From contig CM069876.1 in the NCBI GenBank assembly GCA_036172665.1, forward strand, positions 36,673,001 through 36,737,000: DNA of 64,000 bases, given 5' to 3'. Shown piece by piece: positions 10,263 through 22,472 of the stretch. The position numbers and the translations under genes are program-made. The stretch comes from Prosopocoilus inquinatus (taxonomy: Eukaryota > Arthropoda > Insecta > Coleoptera > Lucanidae). Position 1 is the stretch's first letter. The number at the start of each line of letters is the position of its first letter. The notes beneath the pieces were generated by a model. It saw only the letters and a program-made list of their open reading frames with translations, was not told the DNA's origin and made no database searches.

Positions 10263-11174
10263 ATTCCGTTCCCTCCTAATAACAAACGTTAAAGAGTCAG
10301 AATGGAAATTATGAGTGTGTATGTATTAGTAAAAAAAACATGTCGTATGGCTTCCTTAAATATTTCATTGAATAAAATTTGAATTCTTTCGAGTCAGTCT
10401 GTTCCGAACAAATACAAATTTGAACAAACCGAAACGGTTCTTGGTAAATAAATAACTCGGCGGTTAGGAGAGAGAGGGCGCGCGACCAGCATTTTCAGCA
10501 GTAAAAGACTCAATATATGCAAGAAACACCAATAAAAGGAGCATTAAATATTTTACGGCGGTATCAAGCTCCGCCAGTAAAATTTTAGACGCTCACGAAC
10601 ATTACACGCTTTCTTATTGTGTGCCATAAAGATCATAACACATCAGAGGGCGTTTCGTCGACAAGAAAAGCCGCTTTTAATCTTCGGTTATGTAACCCGG
10701 TTCTTCCCCGAGACAGCCGAGCGCGAGCTGCATTTGGCTCTCTTCCAATGAATCGACTTTAAAACGCTATTCGACTGTTATTTAATGTACTTTTATTGAT
10801 CTTTTATGTTAGCGTACATCTTAGTAAGTAGACCACCCAAACTACATGGAAGGCAATATGATTGCCTATGCGATTCGAGAGAAATCTATACTTCAAGCTT
10901 TCGATACTTTCCTGTCATGTTGTACAAGATTTTTAGACATATCTTGTATAATGTCATGTGGGTTTTAAAAGCAAATTGTTGCTGATGTATTCCAACAGAT
11001 GGCGCTCCTCATAATAAAAGTGCTATTCTTAGTTTAAAATGGTCGATATTCTAAGAATCATCATGGTTTTGAAATCTCGGATCTTTTCTTTTTAGTTCGT
11101 AACTCTATCCTTTTTAAGTGTGATTTGTTTAGAAATTTGAATGTCATTCAATAGATGGCATTGCCTATTCTTCT

Positions 11175-11276
11175 GGGATCAATTAGAAACTGAAAAACTT
11201 TGGTGAACTTGGAAATAGATCAATGGATGGGATCAATTAGAAACTGAAAAACTTTCGCGACCTTGGAAATAGACGA
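11175..11276. repeat. two-copy 54 bp tandem repeat
   Basis: GGGATCAATTAGAAACTGAA starts at 11175 and again at 11229, each followed by AACTTTNGNGANCTTGGAAATAGA. It is in the Nmdar2 intron, with no gene. Confidence 0.8.
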
Positions 11277-12092
11277 CCAATCTGACAATATTATTTGTCT
11301 CTTTGCATTTGATTGTTGTTTGTCTTTCTTTATCCTTTTGGACATTGACGCTTTAAACAAGATTATCCTTAGGTACCTTGATTTTTCTTTATATTTTACT
11401 AAAGAACTTCCTTTACTTTGTTTTGTTTTTTCATCTTATTATTTGTATTTGCTTGTTTCAGGTTCTTTTGTCGAATTATTATAGTTTCTTCTCTTGTTTT
11501 CTTCTCAGAAGTATCAAAAAATCAGCTTAATAATATAATAATAATCTTCGATGCTTTAGTTATTAATCTTTATTTTTTCATATTTCGTCTTTATTCGTTT
11601 TTTCTTTTTTTTTGGTTTCTTACAATCGAATTAATATTGTATGTTACACAGAGCATTAACCTAAACAAAAGAATCACTCAGGGCGGAACGTTTGATCTTT
11701 CGCACAACTTGATAATTACCTCGACAGTGCGATGAAAGGAAATCGGTGTTTAGGAATGTACTTAAGTACATCCTTTATCCTTTTCTAAGTTTTAATGTCT
11801 TTGTCGAGTTCCGCTTCTGTTATAAATAAGATTAATATTCTGTGATATTACAATTTGATTGTCTCACATTCCATTCCAAAGAATAGCTGGTCTTATTTTT
11901 CTTCTGTTGCTTTCTTTTGTTTGTTCATCTTTTTCTTCGCAGTTCGCCGTTCTTTATCTTCATCTTTCGTAACCTTTATTTGCAGTTATTTAATTTTAAT
12001 TTAATAATAATAAATGTTCTTTATTGCAACTTCGTTTACGAGTTCTGAACTTTTTGAATACGGTAAGTAGTTATTTTATCAATAGCAACATG

Positions 12093-14461
12093 TTATATCG
12101 GAGCACAAAACGTAAACTGAGACATAATCAAAGCTTCACACAGTTTTTTCTTTAACTCGACGTTTAGGTATGCTCTGTGAGGAAACAAAATCTTCAGACC
12201 GACATAGGCGTTACTGACACATTTAGTAATATGTTCCCTGTATCTAAAGGAATTATCTAATATCAGTCCAAGACTTCGAACCTTGTTAACTACTGGAATT
12301 TTAGTACCATTGATTTTTATGTCAAGAAGATTTATTAAATTATTGCAAATGGTATTATTACCGCAAAGTAATACTGCAGATTTATCAGGATTTATTATCA
12401 GAGAATGTTCACGAGAAATATCCGCTATATACCTTAAATCAGCATTAATATTTGATACCGCCTGCTGCCAACTTGATGATTGAAAACTGATATATAGCTG
12501 CGTGTCATCTGCAAACATTTGCGCTGTACAATACTTAAGACCATCAACAAAGGTTGACGTGTAAATGGAGAAGAGAGTGGGACCAAGTACCGAACCCTGA
12601 GGTACTCCTCTTGTAACGGGCAGTGAACCTGATGTCGAAGCGTCTAATTTAACAGCTTGAGTCCGGCCCAACAGGTAACTGCGTATCAAAGTAACTGCAT
12701 CACACGAGAGACCAATATAAGACAGTAATGAAATGAGCATATCGTGATTAACAGTATCGAAAGCTTTGCTGTAGTCGAGTAATATTAGGCTGTGATGTTT
12801 CCTTGGTCACAATTTCTCAACAAATCGTCGGTAACATTTAGTAAAGCGGTTGTACAGCTAAAACCAGCACGAAACCCTGATTGAACATCTGGCAGTACAG
12901 AATTGTCACTGAGAAATCTTCTTAATTGGCTGTTCAAAACCTTTTCGCACACTTTTGAGAGAATAGGCAGGAGGCTTATTGGTCGTAGATCTTTATACTG
13001 CATAGGAGATTTAACCTTAGGCAGAGGTCGCACTATAGCTTGTTTCCAAGGCATGGGGAAGGTGTTTTCAATAATGCAAGAGTTGATTATGTGAGTAATA
13101 AAGGGAATAATATAAGGAGAACAAAGCTTTATCATTTTAACGTCAATTCCATCACTACCAGCAGCATTAGATTTGAAGTCATTTAATATCTTTGTTATAG
13201 TTGGAGAGTCTACGATATTAAAATTAAAACTAATATTAGGATATTTCTTTGTGTCTTTGTACCGGCTCGCGTTATGTTGCAGGTTGGTATTGGAAATACT
13301 ATTTACATAAAAATCATTGATTGAATCTGCATTCTTTAGGTGATCCGGTATCAATGACACTTTATTGCGCTTTGCGCTTATGCGATTAAGCTCCTTCCAT
13401 AAACTTTTGCTGTTGGAATATTTAGATATAAATTCAAAGTAAGCTTTGCGCTCCTTCTTGAACGTAAATGTAGTAAGATTCCTAAGAGACTTATAATAAT
13501 TCCAATGTCGTGGAAGCTTTGTTTTTCTAAACTTAGCCTTTGCCCTATCCCTCAGAGTCATGAGAAGCTTCAGGTTGTCTGTTAGCCATGGCGTATATGG
13601 CATATTTGAATTTGCATAGTTTTAATGGTGCATGTACGTTAAATAACTCTACAATACAATTATTCAAAAAATCAACTTTCTTTCCTATGTCTGCAATCCC
13701 AAACATCAAATGTAACGGTAACAAATGTCGATCTCTATCAAAATCGGTTAAGTTGATGTTCGAAAAATTACGACACAAGTAACTTACTGGATTCAGTTTG
13801 CTTGGTGTAACTATTATGTTGCAAAAAATACAGTCATGATCCGACAGTGAACAGGAAATAACACCGGAATCTTCAATCAGGTCATCACCAGAGATAATAA
13901 ACAAGTCAATCAACGATAGCTTCGAAACAGTTAATCGAGTAGGTTCATTTATAACCTGAATAAGATTTAGAGATTCTAAAAAATTTGAAAAATACATTGT
14001 TTTAGGATCAGTAGAATTGCAAAAATCTATATTAAAATCTCCACTACAGAAAATTTTATCCGAATGTAACATGCACTGAGAAATTGAATTTTCAAATTCG
14101 TGAAGGAAATAAATGTAATCAACATGTGGTGGTTTATAAATGACTCCAAAACAAATTTATCAGAGGATACACTACATAATAACCACAACTGTTCTATATC
14201 GTTACATGTTTCTATAATGGTATACCGAATTGACTTACGTATGTAAATTCCGACTCCCCCTCCACGACTGCTTCGATCATTACGAACGAACGCAAAATTA
14301 TTTACTTGTAAAGCATCCGATGAAGTATCTGATTTCAACCAAGTCTCAGAGACGGCCATAATATCAAAATTGTTATTCAAAATAAATCTTTCGAGATCCG
14401 AAATTTTAGGTGACAAAGATCTAATATTAAGATGTCCTGCCTTGATGATCTTTTCTATCAT
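12093..14461 (-). pseudogene. LINE ORF2 (endonuclease + reverse transcriptase), frameshifted
   Basis: A non-LTR retrotransposon polyprotein in several frames. From 14461 downward it shows endonuclease motifs GHLNIRSL, AVSETWL and GGGVGIYIR, then after a shift near 14100 GDFNIDF and SDHDCI. After another shift near 13590, the reverse transcriptase follows: LRPISLLPILSKVCEK, SGFRAGFSCTTALL, a shift near 12790, DYSKAFDTVNH, GVPQGSVLGP and the catalytic FADD (about 12520-12503). The frame ends at 12093, apparently lacking the usual C-terminal tail. Motif style fits the CR1/L2/Jockey group; the exact clade is not resolvable by eye. At least three frameshifts make it non-functional. Confidence 0.88.
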
Positions 14462-14651
14462 TCTAGGAAATTAATGCTCATTTATACTTGTTTATTAACA
14501 GGAACACATACTCTCAAAGCTTGTGTAATTTACAAAACGAAAATAAGTATTTTGACGAAGAAATTTAGCAAAAAAATGAAAATTCCTAATTGCGCGCTTG
14601 ACAGCTACGAATTTGTAAGATCAGTACACTGTTGCTGACGAAAATAATTTA

Positions 14652-15017
14652 CTAGTGTATTAAACTAAGGTCACTAGAATTACTAATCTTATGTATTTTT
14701 TCCTCAAGTTTTACAAAAATTTGGCCGTTACTAGTAAATACCTTTCTATGTCCAAACTTCAGAACACATGATTTAACTAAGTTCATTCTCGCGGCCATTA
14801 AGTCCTCCCGGATAATAATTTTTGTTCCTTTGAACTTGCTTTTTGCATAAAATATTTTGTTTTTGACGCTGCGTCGACAAAACTTCACAATAATCGGCCT
14901 ACTGGAACCTTCACGACCTTTAAGCCTGTGACTGCAGTCAATCTCGGACGGTGAAATCGTTATGTTTAATTTCTCACGAAATAAATTCGAATTCCAGCCT
15001 GAATTCATGTGTCGCAT
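14652..15017 (-). CDS. LINE ORF1-like protein
   Basis: A 121-codon open frame directly upstream of ORF2, separated by 190 bp. The segment ITISPSEIDCSHRLKG, then RPIIVKFCRRSVKNKIF and GTKIIIREDLMAARMNLV, is the typical arrangement of the C-terminal nucleic-acid-binding domain of LINE ORF1 proteins (RNP chaperone function). It is shorter than a full ORF1, so the N-terminal coiled coil is probably lost or in another frame. Part of the same decayed element as 12093-14461. Confidence 0.65.
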   Translation of the reverse strand: MRHMNSGWNSNLFREKLNITISPSEIDCSHRLKGREGSSRPIIVKFCRRSVKNKIFYAKSKFKGTKIIIREDLMAARMNLVKSCVLKFGHRKVFTSNGQIFVKLEEKIHKISNSSDLSLIH

Positions 15018-15343
15018 TGTGAGTCCATCGCAAACGGTTTACGAATTGCTAGGTGACCTTGAAAATTCAAAATCTTAGAGCAAGTTGCGCTAGACTTCTT
15101 TGAATTGCGTTCAGTAAAATTATTTTCCTCATTTTAAAGTTGCAAAATGTGCCTTACGAAAAGAACGAAGTCAAAACAGAAGCTTATTACATTTTTTCCA
15201 GACGAACACCCTGTATATTATTGCATTTTTGCCTTCGCGAGTAAATTCTAGCCTGAGTTTGTGCGTCGCACTGTAGGTCTAGCGTGAACGGCGCACGAGT
15301 TAGGAGGTGACCTTGAAAATTCAAAATGTTAGAGCAGGTTTTT
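15003..15343. repeat. ~235 bp-period duplication at the LINE 5' end
   Basis: GTGACCTTGAAAATTCAAAA occurs at 15053 and 15308 in similar contexts (TGTGTCGCATTGTGAGTC / TGTGCGTCGCACTGTAGGTC before it). This looks like two 5' UTR monomers, as seen in some LINE promoters. The right edge near 15343 is taken as the approximate 5' end of the LINE. Confidence 0.5.
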
Positions 15344-15446
15344 TTAATTTTTTTTTACACCAAGGTCTGTGAGTTTGTCGCGAAGGCGTTAGGCCAATTA
15401 ATCGATTTAATTTTCTACATATGGAGTCAGGAGGTATACCCATTTA

Positions 15447-15772
15447 GAGACCCTTTAATAAGATCCTGGACAATTCATAACTAACGGCCGATTTCATAAT
15501 AGGACTTTAAATTTAAAGTCTCTTTAACTTAAAAAAAAATACATTTGTTTCCTTATTCTTAAAGTGACTTTAAATTAAAGCTTCCTTAAAGTCTGATTAT
15601 GAAAACGGCTGTAAGTTTTGATTGGCGCCGCCATGTTATATACAAATTGAAACTTGACATCCGTCAAACGTGACAGGTGAGAAAGTAACACCTATTTTTC
15701 TTCCTTCCCAATCATAGCTAATTGTCATGATATAACATGACGGTATTGTCTAGACTCTGATTAAAGGGTCTC
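15447..15772. mobile_element. 326 bp TA-flanked MITE
   Basis: Terminal repeats GAGACCCTTTAATAAGATCC on the left match, imperfectly, the complement of the end GATTAAAGGGTCTC; the arms extend ~30 bp through (C)TAGACAA-like sequence. Flanking TA dinucleotides at 15445-15446 and 15773-15774 suggest a Tc1/mariner-type target duplication. A second MITE is nested inside (15485-15611). Confidence 0.75.
15485..15611. mobile_element. 127 bp MITE nested in another MITE
   Basis: CGGCCGATTTCATAATAGGA at the left pairs with the complement of TCTGATTATGAAAACGGCTG at the right. The interior contains ACTTTAAATTTAAAGT-like palindromes. No coding capacity. Confidence 0.75.
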
Positions 15773-15992
15773 TACACCCATTGATTAGGCCACAATGTCG
15801 TACCATTTAATATTAGTAGAATATGGCAGTCCATTTTACTTTCATTTTTATTCAATAGATGGCGCTACCAGCAGTCGATGTATTAGAAGAGGTGTTCTCA
15901 GCTTAAAACTGAATCATCAATAATGTTTTAACAAAGATCCTTTCTTAATTTGTTTTGTTTTAGATTTACGACCAGGGGATAGTCCTAATAAT

Positions 15993-17853
15993 CAGGGCCG
16001 GAGGAAGGATGATCGACGCCCTTATGCAAAACAGTAACCGCCCTCTTCAAAAGAAAAAAGAAACAAATTCAGTGGATTTATACTGTTGTTACAAAAAGTA
16101 GTGTACATTCTTATTTCTTATAGAGCATGAAATCGATTGCATAGTTGCCAGATTTTTTTTTGTAATTTGTATTATAGTCATTATTTTTCCAAACTTTACG
16201 TTAAAAAGCTAATTTTGACAAATTTTTGCTTAAGTCTGAACCAGTTTAAATGATTGCCACCGCAATTAACTCGTATCTTAAAAATTAACCATCGTGGGAA
16301 AATTTTGTATGTGACTTTAGAAACAGACTGTGTTGGTTCAATGAGAAATGCGAATTAATAATTTGGCTTTGAGTGACAATTCTAAATTACGGAAAAATTA
16401 AATTCGGCATTTAACGAATTTTTTAGTTTATTCGTTTGGGTTGACGTTTCATTTTAATTGATTTTTAATTTTCAATTTTATATACTTCTAATTTTTCCTG
16501 CAATTTTTAACTTTTATTTGCGTTAAATGGAGTTATTTTGAGATCAGTTGGGTTGGATTAACCTTGACAATAGTTGAACTACATTTTAATTAATTTTTAA
16601 TATTTTTAAATATCTATATTTATATTTTACTTGTATTAGTTGACCTTGAGATTTGTTGAGGTTATCTTTAATCCATGCGTAAGTGTTAACATTTTTTTAC
16701 TTTAATTTTTTTTTCAGTAGGAGTTTTTTTTTTTTAATTTTTTACTTAGGTAGAATGGAATGCATTATGATATAACAAGTTGGGTGAGTTCAGTTGACCT
16801 TGAGATTTGTTGATGATCACTTTAATTCATGTATAAATTTTAATATTCTTTGCGCTTTTAATTTTTTTAAATATTTTCTTTTCAATGTTTAACTTTAAAA
16901 TTTAAGTTTAGTGCAGTTAGATTGGATTAACATTGAAAATCACTTTTAATTTAATTTTTTTATTGTTCTTTAATTTTTAATTTTTTCGCTTTGGTTGAAT
17001 AGAATCGAGTTTAGTTGCTAGGTCGAGTTTGGTTGAGCTTGGCTTTGGTCGAACTTTACTGTAATGGTTTTTTTTAATTTTTACTTTTAATTCTTTGCAC
17101 TTTTAATTTTTTGCTTTAATTGGGTTCAGTTCAGTTAAGTTGGGTTAACCTTAACATTCGTTGGGTATATGTATAAATTTGAAAATTTCTTTTGCTCTTA
17201 ATTTGTTTAGATATTTGTTTTGAATGTTTAACTTTAAGATTTAGGTTGAGTGCAATTAGATTGGATTGACATTGAAAATAATTTTTCATTTAATTATTTT
17301 CACTGTTCTTCGATTTTTAATTTCTTTGCTTAGGTTGAATAGAATCGAGTTCAGTTGTTGGGTCGAGTTTGGTTGACCTTGGCTTTGCTTGAGCTTCTCT
17401 GTAATCGTCTTTTAATACTTTCCTTGTACTTTTTGCATTTTTAATTTTTTGCTTTATCTAAAGACAATTAGGTTGAGTTCAATTAAGTTTAGTTTCACCT
17501 TGAGATTCATTGGGTTTCATTTTAATATTCTTTTACTTTTAGTTTCTCTTTCTTAGTCTTTTATTTGGATTGAGTGGAGTTAGGTTGGGTTCAGTTCGAT
17601 TGGGACATTGAAATTTTTGTCAACATTTTTCTGTCTGCTTTAATTTTTTTTATTTATTTATTTTTATTGTTTTTTATTTTTAATTCTTTACTCGGGTTAA
17701 ATAGAGTTGAATTTAGTTCTTGAATCGAATTTGGTTGACCCTGAGATTATTTGAGCTGCGCTTTAATCGTTTTTTTAATTTAAATATTTTGACGATCCTC
17801 TTGCATCGACGCCCTCTTTCCTTGCTTACCACCTTTCACTGCCGCCGCTCCTG
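15993..17853. mobile_element. non-autonomous hAT-like element (1861 bp)
   Basis: Perfect 8 bp target duplication CTAATAAT (15985-15992 and 17854-17861). The ends are CAGGGCCGGAGGAAGG on the left and, in complement, CAGGAGCGGCGGCAGTG on the right, the CAGxGxCGG style of hAT termini. No transposase is encoded; the interior is filled with degenerate T-rich tandem repeats (16430-17780). Confidence 0.8.
16430..17780. repeat. degenerate GTTGACCTTGAG-type minisatellite
   Basis: Irregular repeats of ~100-200 bp built from GGTTGACCTTGAGATT, TTTTAATTNATTTTTAAT and TTGCTTNGGTTGAATAGAGT blocks. The same repeat type fills 40960-42960. It is contained in the hAT-like element 15993-17853, which may have dispersed it. 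Confidence 0.7.
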
Positions 17854-18039
17854 CTAATAATTAATTAACGAAAATCAAATCGATTTTCTCTAATGGTCGT
17901 GTTCTTAGGTCAGTAATTCCAATACGATTCAATAGCTGGTGCTAATTGGGTTCTTTTCGCTTCTTTACGCATATCAAGTTTAAATGCATAAATGATTAAT
18001 GGTGGCATGAACAAAGGACCATTGAATTGCAGATTAAAT

Positions 18040-18192
18040 CAGTGGCGGTTCGTCGGGGTGAGCAAGGTGGGCAGTGCTCATCCTTTCCTATTGTAATAGG
18101 AAATAAAAAAATAGATTTCTTTGGAAAATGCACCCATCTTTCCCTTTTGTAGTTGTTGCCCACCAGTAGTAAATCATCACGAGCCGCCACTG
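18040..18192. mobile_element. 153 bp hAT-type MITE
   Basis: The ends CAGTGGCGGTTCGTCGGGGT and the complement of CATCACGAGCCGCCACTG are hAT-like. Flanking octamers GATTAAAT and AATTCAAT match at six of eight positions, as expected for a worn 8 bp duplication. A fresher member of the family is at 55619-55824. Confidence 0.75.
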
Positions 18193-18682
18193 AATTCAAT
18201 AGATGTTAAAGATCTTTTATAAGTGATATTTTATACACTATTTGAGAGTATAAAGGATATTTGGTAAGGAGTTACTGTTACAGCCTGATGAATAGGCCAC
18301 CCAAACAACATAGAGACGATGGCGGGAAATTTAAAACAGTTTACACTTTTAGTTAATAATAATAATAATTATTTATTTTTGCATGACACTGAAATCCTAA
18401 TTCGAATTCGGGGGTGCTCGGGGATAGCCAACGCATTCTTTATTTGAGCTTGTAATTTTTCCTGCATATTCCGCTTCCGTTCACACAACAAAAAGGCTCT
18501 CATCGATTCCGTACGCGCACGGACATAAATAAGGGTGAAAAAACAAGGAAACTACCGAGTCCATCGAATCGAATCCGGCCTCGAGCACGTATCGGCAAAC
18601 AATAGATTATAAAAGGACGAAGAAGATAAAAACGAGATGAGCAAATAAAAATGCAAATCCGCTGATGGAATCTGTTACTTAC

Positions 18683-18926
18683 GGCGGCTTCTCTCTCCGA
18701 ATTGATCATCAGCGAGGTCATGACCATGTCAGTCTTCTTGTTGACGAGATCCGCGATTAAACCGTTCCATTTGCCGTTCTCGTTCGTCCCCCAGCGACCA
18801 TCTTCCACCCTCACTAGTTCATAGGTGAAACCCAATTCTTCGGAAAATTTTTCCAGGAGGTCTATGCAGAAACCAGAGCAGCACTGGTAGAAGCTTCCGT
18901 TACGATGAGCCTGGGCTGCGTCCACT
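18683..18926 (-). CDS. NMDA receptor 2-type subunit, ligand-binding-domain exon
   Basis: A 244 bp exon; acceptor TATTCTAG|A at 18927/18926 and donor GCC|GTAAGT at 18683/18682. It codes (81 full codons) for [58 protein letters not shown] and [12 protein letters not shown]. This is the S1 glutamate-binding lobe, with the FCID-L and WNG-I / SL-IN-ER motifs of GluN2-type receptors. It splices in frame to the exon at 9271-9483. Upstream exons (amino-terminal domain, signal peptide) would lie at higher coordinates; none was recognised up to 64000. An open frame from 18949 extends into the intron and is not coding there. Confidence 0.93.
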
Positions 18927-20706
18927 CTAGAATAAAAGACAAACATCATTGGATCATCCCATCGAATTAAATTTGGAAAAAGTAAGTTAAATTCATTTCG
19001 AAATTTAGTATTTCAAAATTGTGCGACATCAAGATCGATTAGGCGTTTCAGTAGATCACGAAGCGTGCTTTGCACGGCGCTGCGTAAAAAATACATCGCA
19101 ACGGAATGTAAGCGTGTCATGTTTACTTGTTCCAATTAGGAAAGAGGCGGTTAGAGTGGCTTGCATAACACGAATTTAGGCAAGGCTTAATTGATGCTGA
19201 CAAATCTTGGAGCTTTCAGCTTTGGACCGGACCCTTCTCCCACCAAGGCGTAAACCAATTGGCGTAAAATTTCACGATGTTCAAACAAGGTAGGAAATGA
19301 GAGTAAGAATGAGTTAGCAGAGAAAATCAGAAATCAGTTGAGTAGAAGTTAGTAAAACTGAAGTTCGAATTATTTTGACACGTTTTCTTCTATTTGTATA
19401 ATATGATCGTCATTTGTTTTTTTTTCTTACTTTACACAGGATTTTTTTCATTTGTAGGGGATTTCTCGATTGTCACAAACGTTTTTAATTTTTTTAATTA
19501 TTTCAAATATTTCAGAAATCAAATAATTATTACGATTTTAAATTTAATAAACAAATTTAATAAACAAATTTAATAAACAAATTTAATAAACAAATTTTAA
19601 TTTTTCTGCTTAGATCGTGTTTCTGTATCTTTAAAATGTTCTTGTGTTTTTTTTGTGTGATTGTTTACTCTTTTTCTGTCTTACTCTTGTAAAATATAGC
19701 TATTATCTTTTGTTCCGAAGTAGTTGTAAAAATTTCCTGAGTAGCTTTTAAGTTTTAAGTTTTACGCACTCACACTGCAAATGAATGAAACAAAAAATAC
19801 ATGATAGTGTTTTCCATCTTTCTTTTTGTGTTTATTTTTATTATTTGTTTTCCTTTTTTCCTTTTTCGAATTATTATCTTGCAAGGCGTTAAGTTCCACT
19901 CTTTTTTTTTCTTTCGTACAAGTTGTTGTTTTTTTAAAATCATTTTCACATTCCGCATTCGGAAAATCGACGATCACCTTTTGTTTTTTGTCCACCAAGT
20001 GCTCGCTTCATGTTTTGATTTTATCTCTTCTTTTTTCTTTTGTTTCTGTTTGTCGAAATATTGTTTTAGAACGTGTTTTCTATTCTTATTCAATTATTTT
20101 ATTGAAGATTTTTAGTTTCAGTTTTTTCTTGGCATTTTTTAAATAATTTGTAAAAAGATCAGTTTTTTTTTTTTTTACAACTACGTCTATGTTTAAATAG
20201 ATTCCCACCACGTATCGACCAAATCAGTCAAATTTTAAATAATTTTCAAACCATTCGCTGGTCTTCTATTGTAGTTTTGAGTTTCTTTCGTATGTTGTTT
20301 TATTTTTTATTGTATTTGTTCTTCTTGCAGTCATTCTCAGTTTCTCGTTAGTTTTGTTAATTCGTTTTGTTTTAGCCGGAGAATCGTTGATTATCTTTTG
20401 TTTGGGCTTATCATCGTTTTTCCTGTTTCATGTCCCATTGATACAATTTTGCAATTTAATTTTTTGTTTACTTTCCTTTCAATTTTTTTTGACTTAAACA
20501 GCGTTTCACGTAATCGTTATTTTTCTTTATTTTTTCGTTCACCCTTTTGGTTACAATATTCTCCTTCATTTGTTCTTCCTGCAAGTTTTCTTCGCAGTTC
20601 GCTAATGTTTTTATTATTTTTACAAAATTGTTGATTTTATTTTGTTTATCTAACTTATTCTCATTTTGTTTGTTAGTTTCTTTTTTTCCGACGTATTCCA
20701 TTGACG
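18927..20706. other. T-rich non-coding DNA
   Basis: Mostly single-copy AT-rich sequence, becoming strongly pyrimidine-rich from about 19800. The open frames on both strands here (for example 19801-20146, 20398-20762) are low-complexity Phe/Leu/Ser or Lys/Asn strings and are not genes. Pieces such as GCCGGAGAATCGTTGATT near 20374 recur near 24240 (complement) and 28422, showing that it is an old degenerate interspersed repeat. Confidence 0.6.
19540..19596. repeat. 13 bp tandem repeat, about 4.4 copies
   Basis: AAATTTAATAAAC is repeated four times without interruption, then a partial copy. It is a simple minisatellite. Confidence 0.9.
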
Positions 20707-20985
20707 CTATCTATTTACCTAAAGGTTTTTTTTTTTTTTTAAATATTTTGCACCCTATCTAGAGGTTTTATTTTAGGAGCTAGAGAAAAACTTTAAATGC
20801 AAAAGGGTTTTATATTTATTATCTTCTACAGTTATCACAAGAAACAAAAATGCATTGCATACTGGAGAAAAAATAGAAGCCTAAACGTTGTTTTTTAAAA
20901 TGAAAGATCATTTTTTTCCTGATTTCAAAAATGTATAATACGTTGATATTTGGAGGGAGTAAAAATATCTATATATTAAGCAAGG
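20707..20985. repeat. dispersed repeat related to the 32.4/36.3 kb foldback
   Basis: ATTTTGCACCCTATCTAGAG, AGGGTTTTATATTTATTATC, CACAAGAAACAAAAATGC and the following ATGAAAGATCATTTT also occur at 32475-32750 and, inverted, at 36015-36330. It is one arm of that foldback family standing alone. Confidence 0.7.
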
Positions 20986-22472
20986 TGCGCACACGCAACT
21001 CGTTTAAACACGAATACGAACAAGTGTGATTTGTCTGGCGCGAAAATTTAAATATGTATACAAATTTACTATTTTATTAAAGTTAAAAATGATATTGATT
21101 TATAATTTCTGAAATTATTATTCACAAAAAATATCCTAGTTCGACGTCCTTCAAAATTGGTGCCTCAGGCAATCGCCCGTCTCGCCCGCCCCTTTAAAAC
21201 CAACTTTAACAGACTCAATATTTAAATTAATTGAATTTCCCTAACGCGATAATATTATTGTTATTATTAAGGGTCGGACATTCCTAAGATATCTGGTAAA
21301 AACCAGTATAAAGATAAACAAAGCACCGGCGTAGATTTCAACGTCGCCGCTGAACGGCTTATATACCCGAGGCACTCTCACACTGGTGCTCATTGCATCA
21401 GAAGCAACCGTTTGATGTAAATTACGTATGTAACATAATTGCCTTTATAGTTTCTTTCAAATTAATAATTATGAAAACATTATAATTCTTTAATGTAGCT
21501 TTTAAAAAGACTGGCATAATGCATTTAATTCATATCAATTATAGCGCCGTCACTGCAAAAAGAATGCGAGATTACTTCGTAATGAATCGGTTATGTAAAC
21601 AAGTTTTTATATCCAGTCGACCAGAACTGTAGTGGTTACTGCGTGCCGCATAGACTTCTCGAGCTTCGACTGGTTTATTGTTTTGTTTTTCAGGGCAGAC
21701 GCGTTGAAGATTAGAACTTTTTCCGACTTTGATCGCTTCAGAAAATTAGTAGTTCCTCGTACATAAACCTTCCGCCTAAAATGCGCCCAGGCCTGGTTAT
21801 TATTTTTTAAGCTTAAACATTTTTCTTCCTAATCGAAAAGGAAGTTTCTGTCGCTTGAAGGTACTTTTACAATGCGGCATTTTTCATTCTTATCCCTTTA
21901 CGATCAAATTAGTTATATTTATGGACTTTCAATAGCGCGCGATCGATCGTCGTGTCTTCCAGATAACAAGGAAAGGACCCCTCCCTCCGCCCCTCCCATT
22001 TGGCTTAATGGCAGAAACGCCGTATAAAGTTACAGTTTATAAACATTTGTATTCGCAGTGATAACGATAAATTACTTGCTAAAACTTTCGTCAATTAACC
22101 GCTTCTATTATTGAGGATACACAGCTTGAAATAATGAGAACTGACGTAGTGACATCTAGTAAGTCGATCGCAGCTTCATCACGTCGCGGGCGTGACGTAT
22201 CAAAAAGCAACGGTTTTCGTTTCACGCTTCAAAAATTAGTTTGACGTACTCCACTATATCACAAAGCGTGATCCGGCGTATATTATGGAAATTTAATGAA
22301 AACTCATCCAGCTGTCCCCGGCACATGTTCACTTTGGCGGGCATACACGCGTTTAGTTTCAGACATTAATTACACTAAAACCCTCTAGGTTTATGCTAGC
22401 TGTGTATCCTGCGACCCTTCTGTTTATTATTCCTAGGAATTTTCAATTTTAATCGTGTTTTGCATACTCTAA
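20986..22472. other. mixed single-copy DNA, no supported gene
   Basis: Contains a GC-richer piece at 21150-21200 (GGTGCCTCAGGCAATCGCCC) that looks like a hAT terminus. A possible core promoter, TTATATACCC near 21360 followed ~40 bp later by GCTCATTGCATCAG, is not tied to any coding exon. No open frame of note. Confidence 0.4.

Larger units (their letters stand above)
9484..18682 (-). other. Nmdar2 intron (9.2 kb) filled with mobile DNA
   Basis: Bounded by the donor GCC|GTAAGT at 18683/18682 and the acceptor TTTTCAG at 9490-9484. It contains, from left to right: foldbacks (9774-9894, 10136-10262), a tandem repeat (11175-11276), a decayed LINE on the same strand (12093-15343), nested MITEs (15447-15772), a non-autonomous hAT (15993-17853) and a MITE (18040-18192). 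Remaining stretches (9500-9770, 10270-11170, 11280-12090, 15345-15445, 18200-18680) show no gene. Confidence 0.85.

Noticed and set aside
19762..20762. Several membrane-protein-like Phe/Leu-rich frames
   Set aside because: They are translations of T-rich degenerate repeats, present on both strands with no conserved motif.
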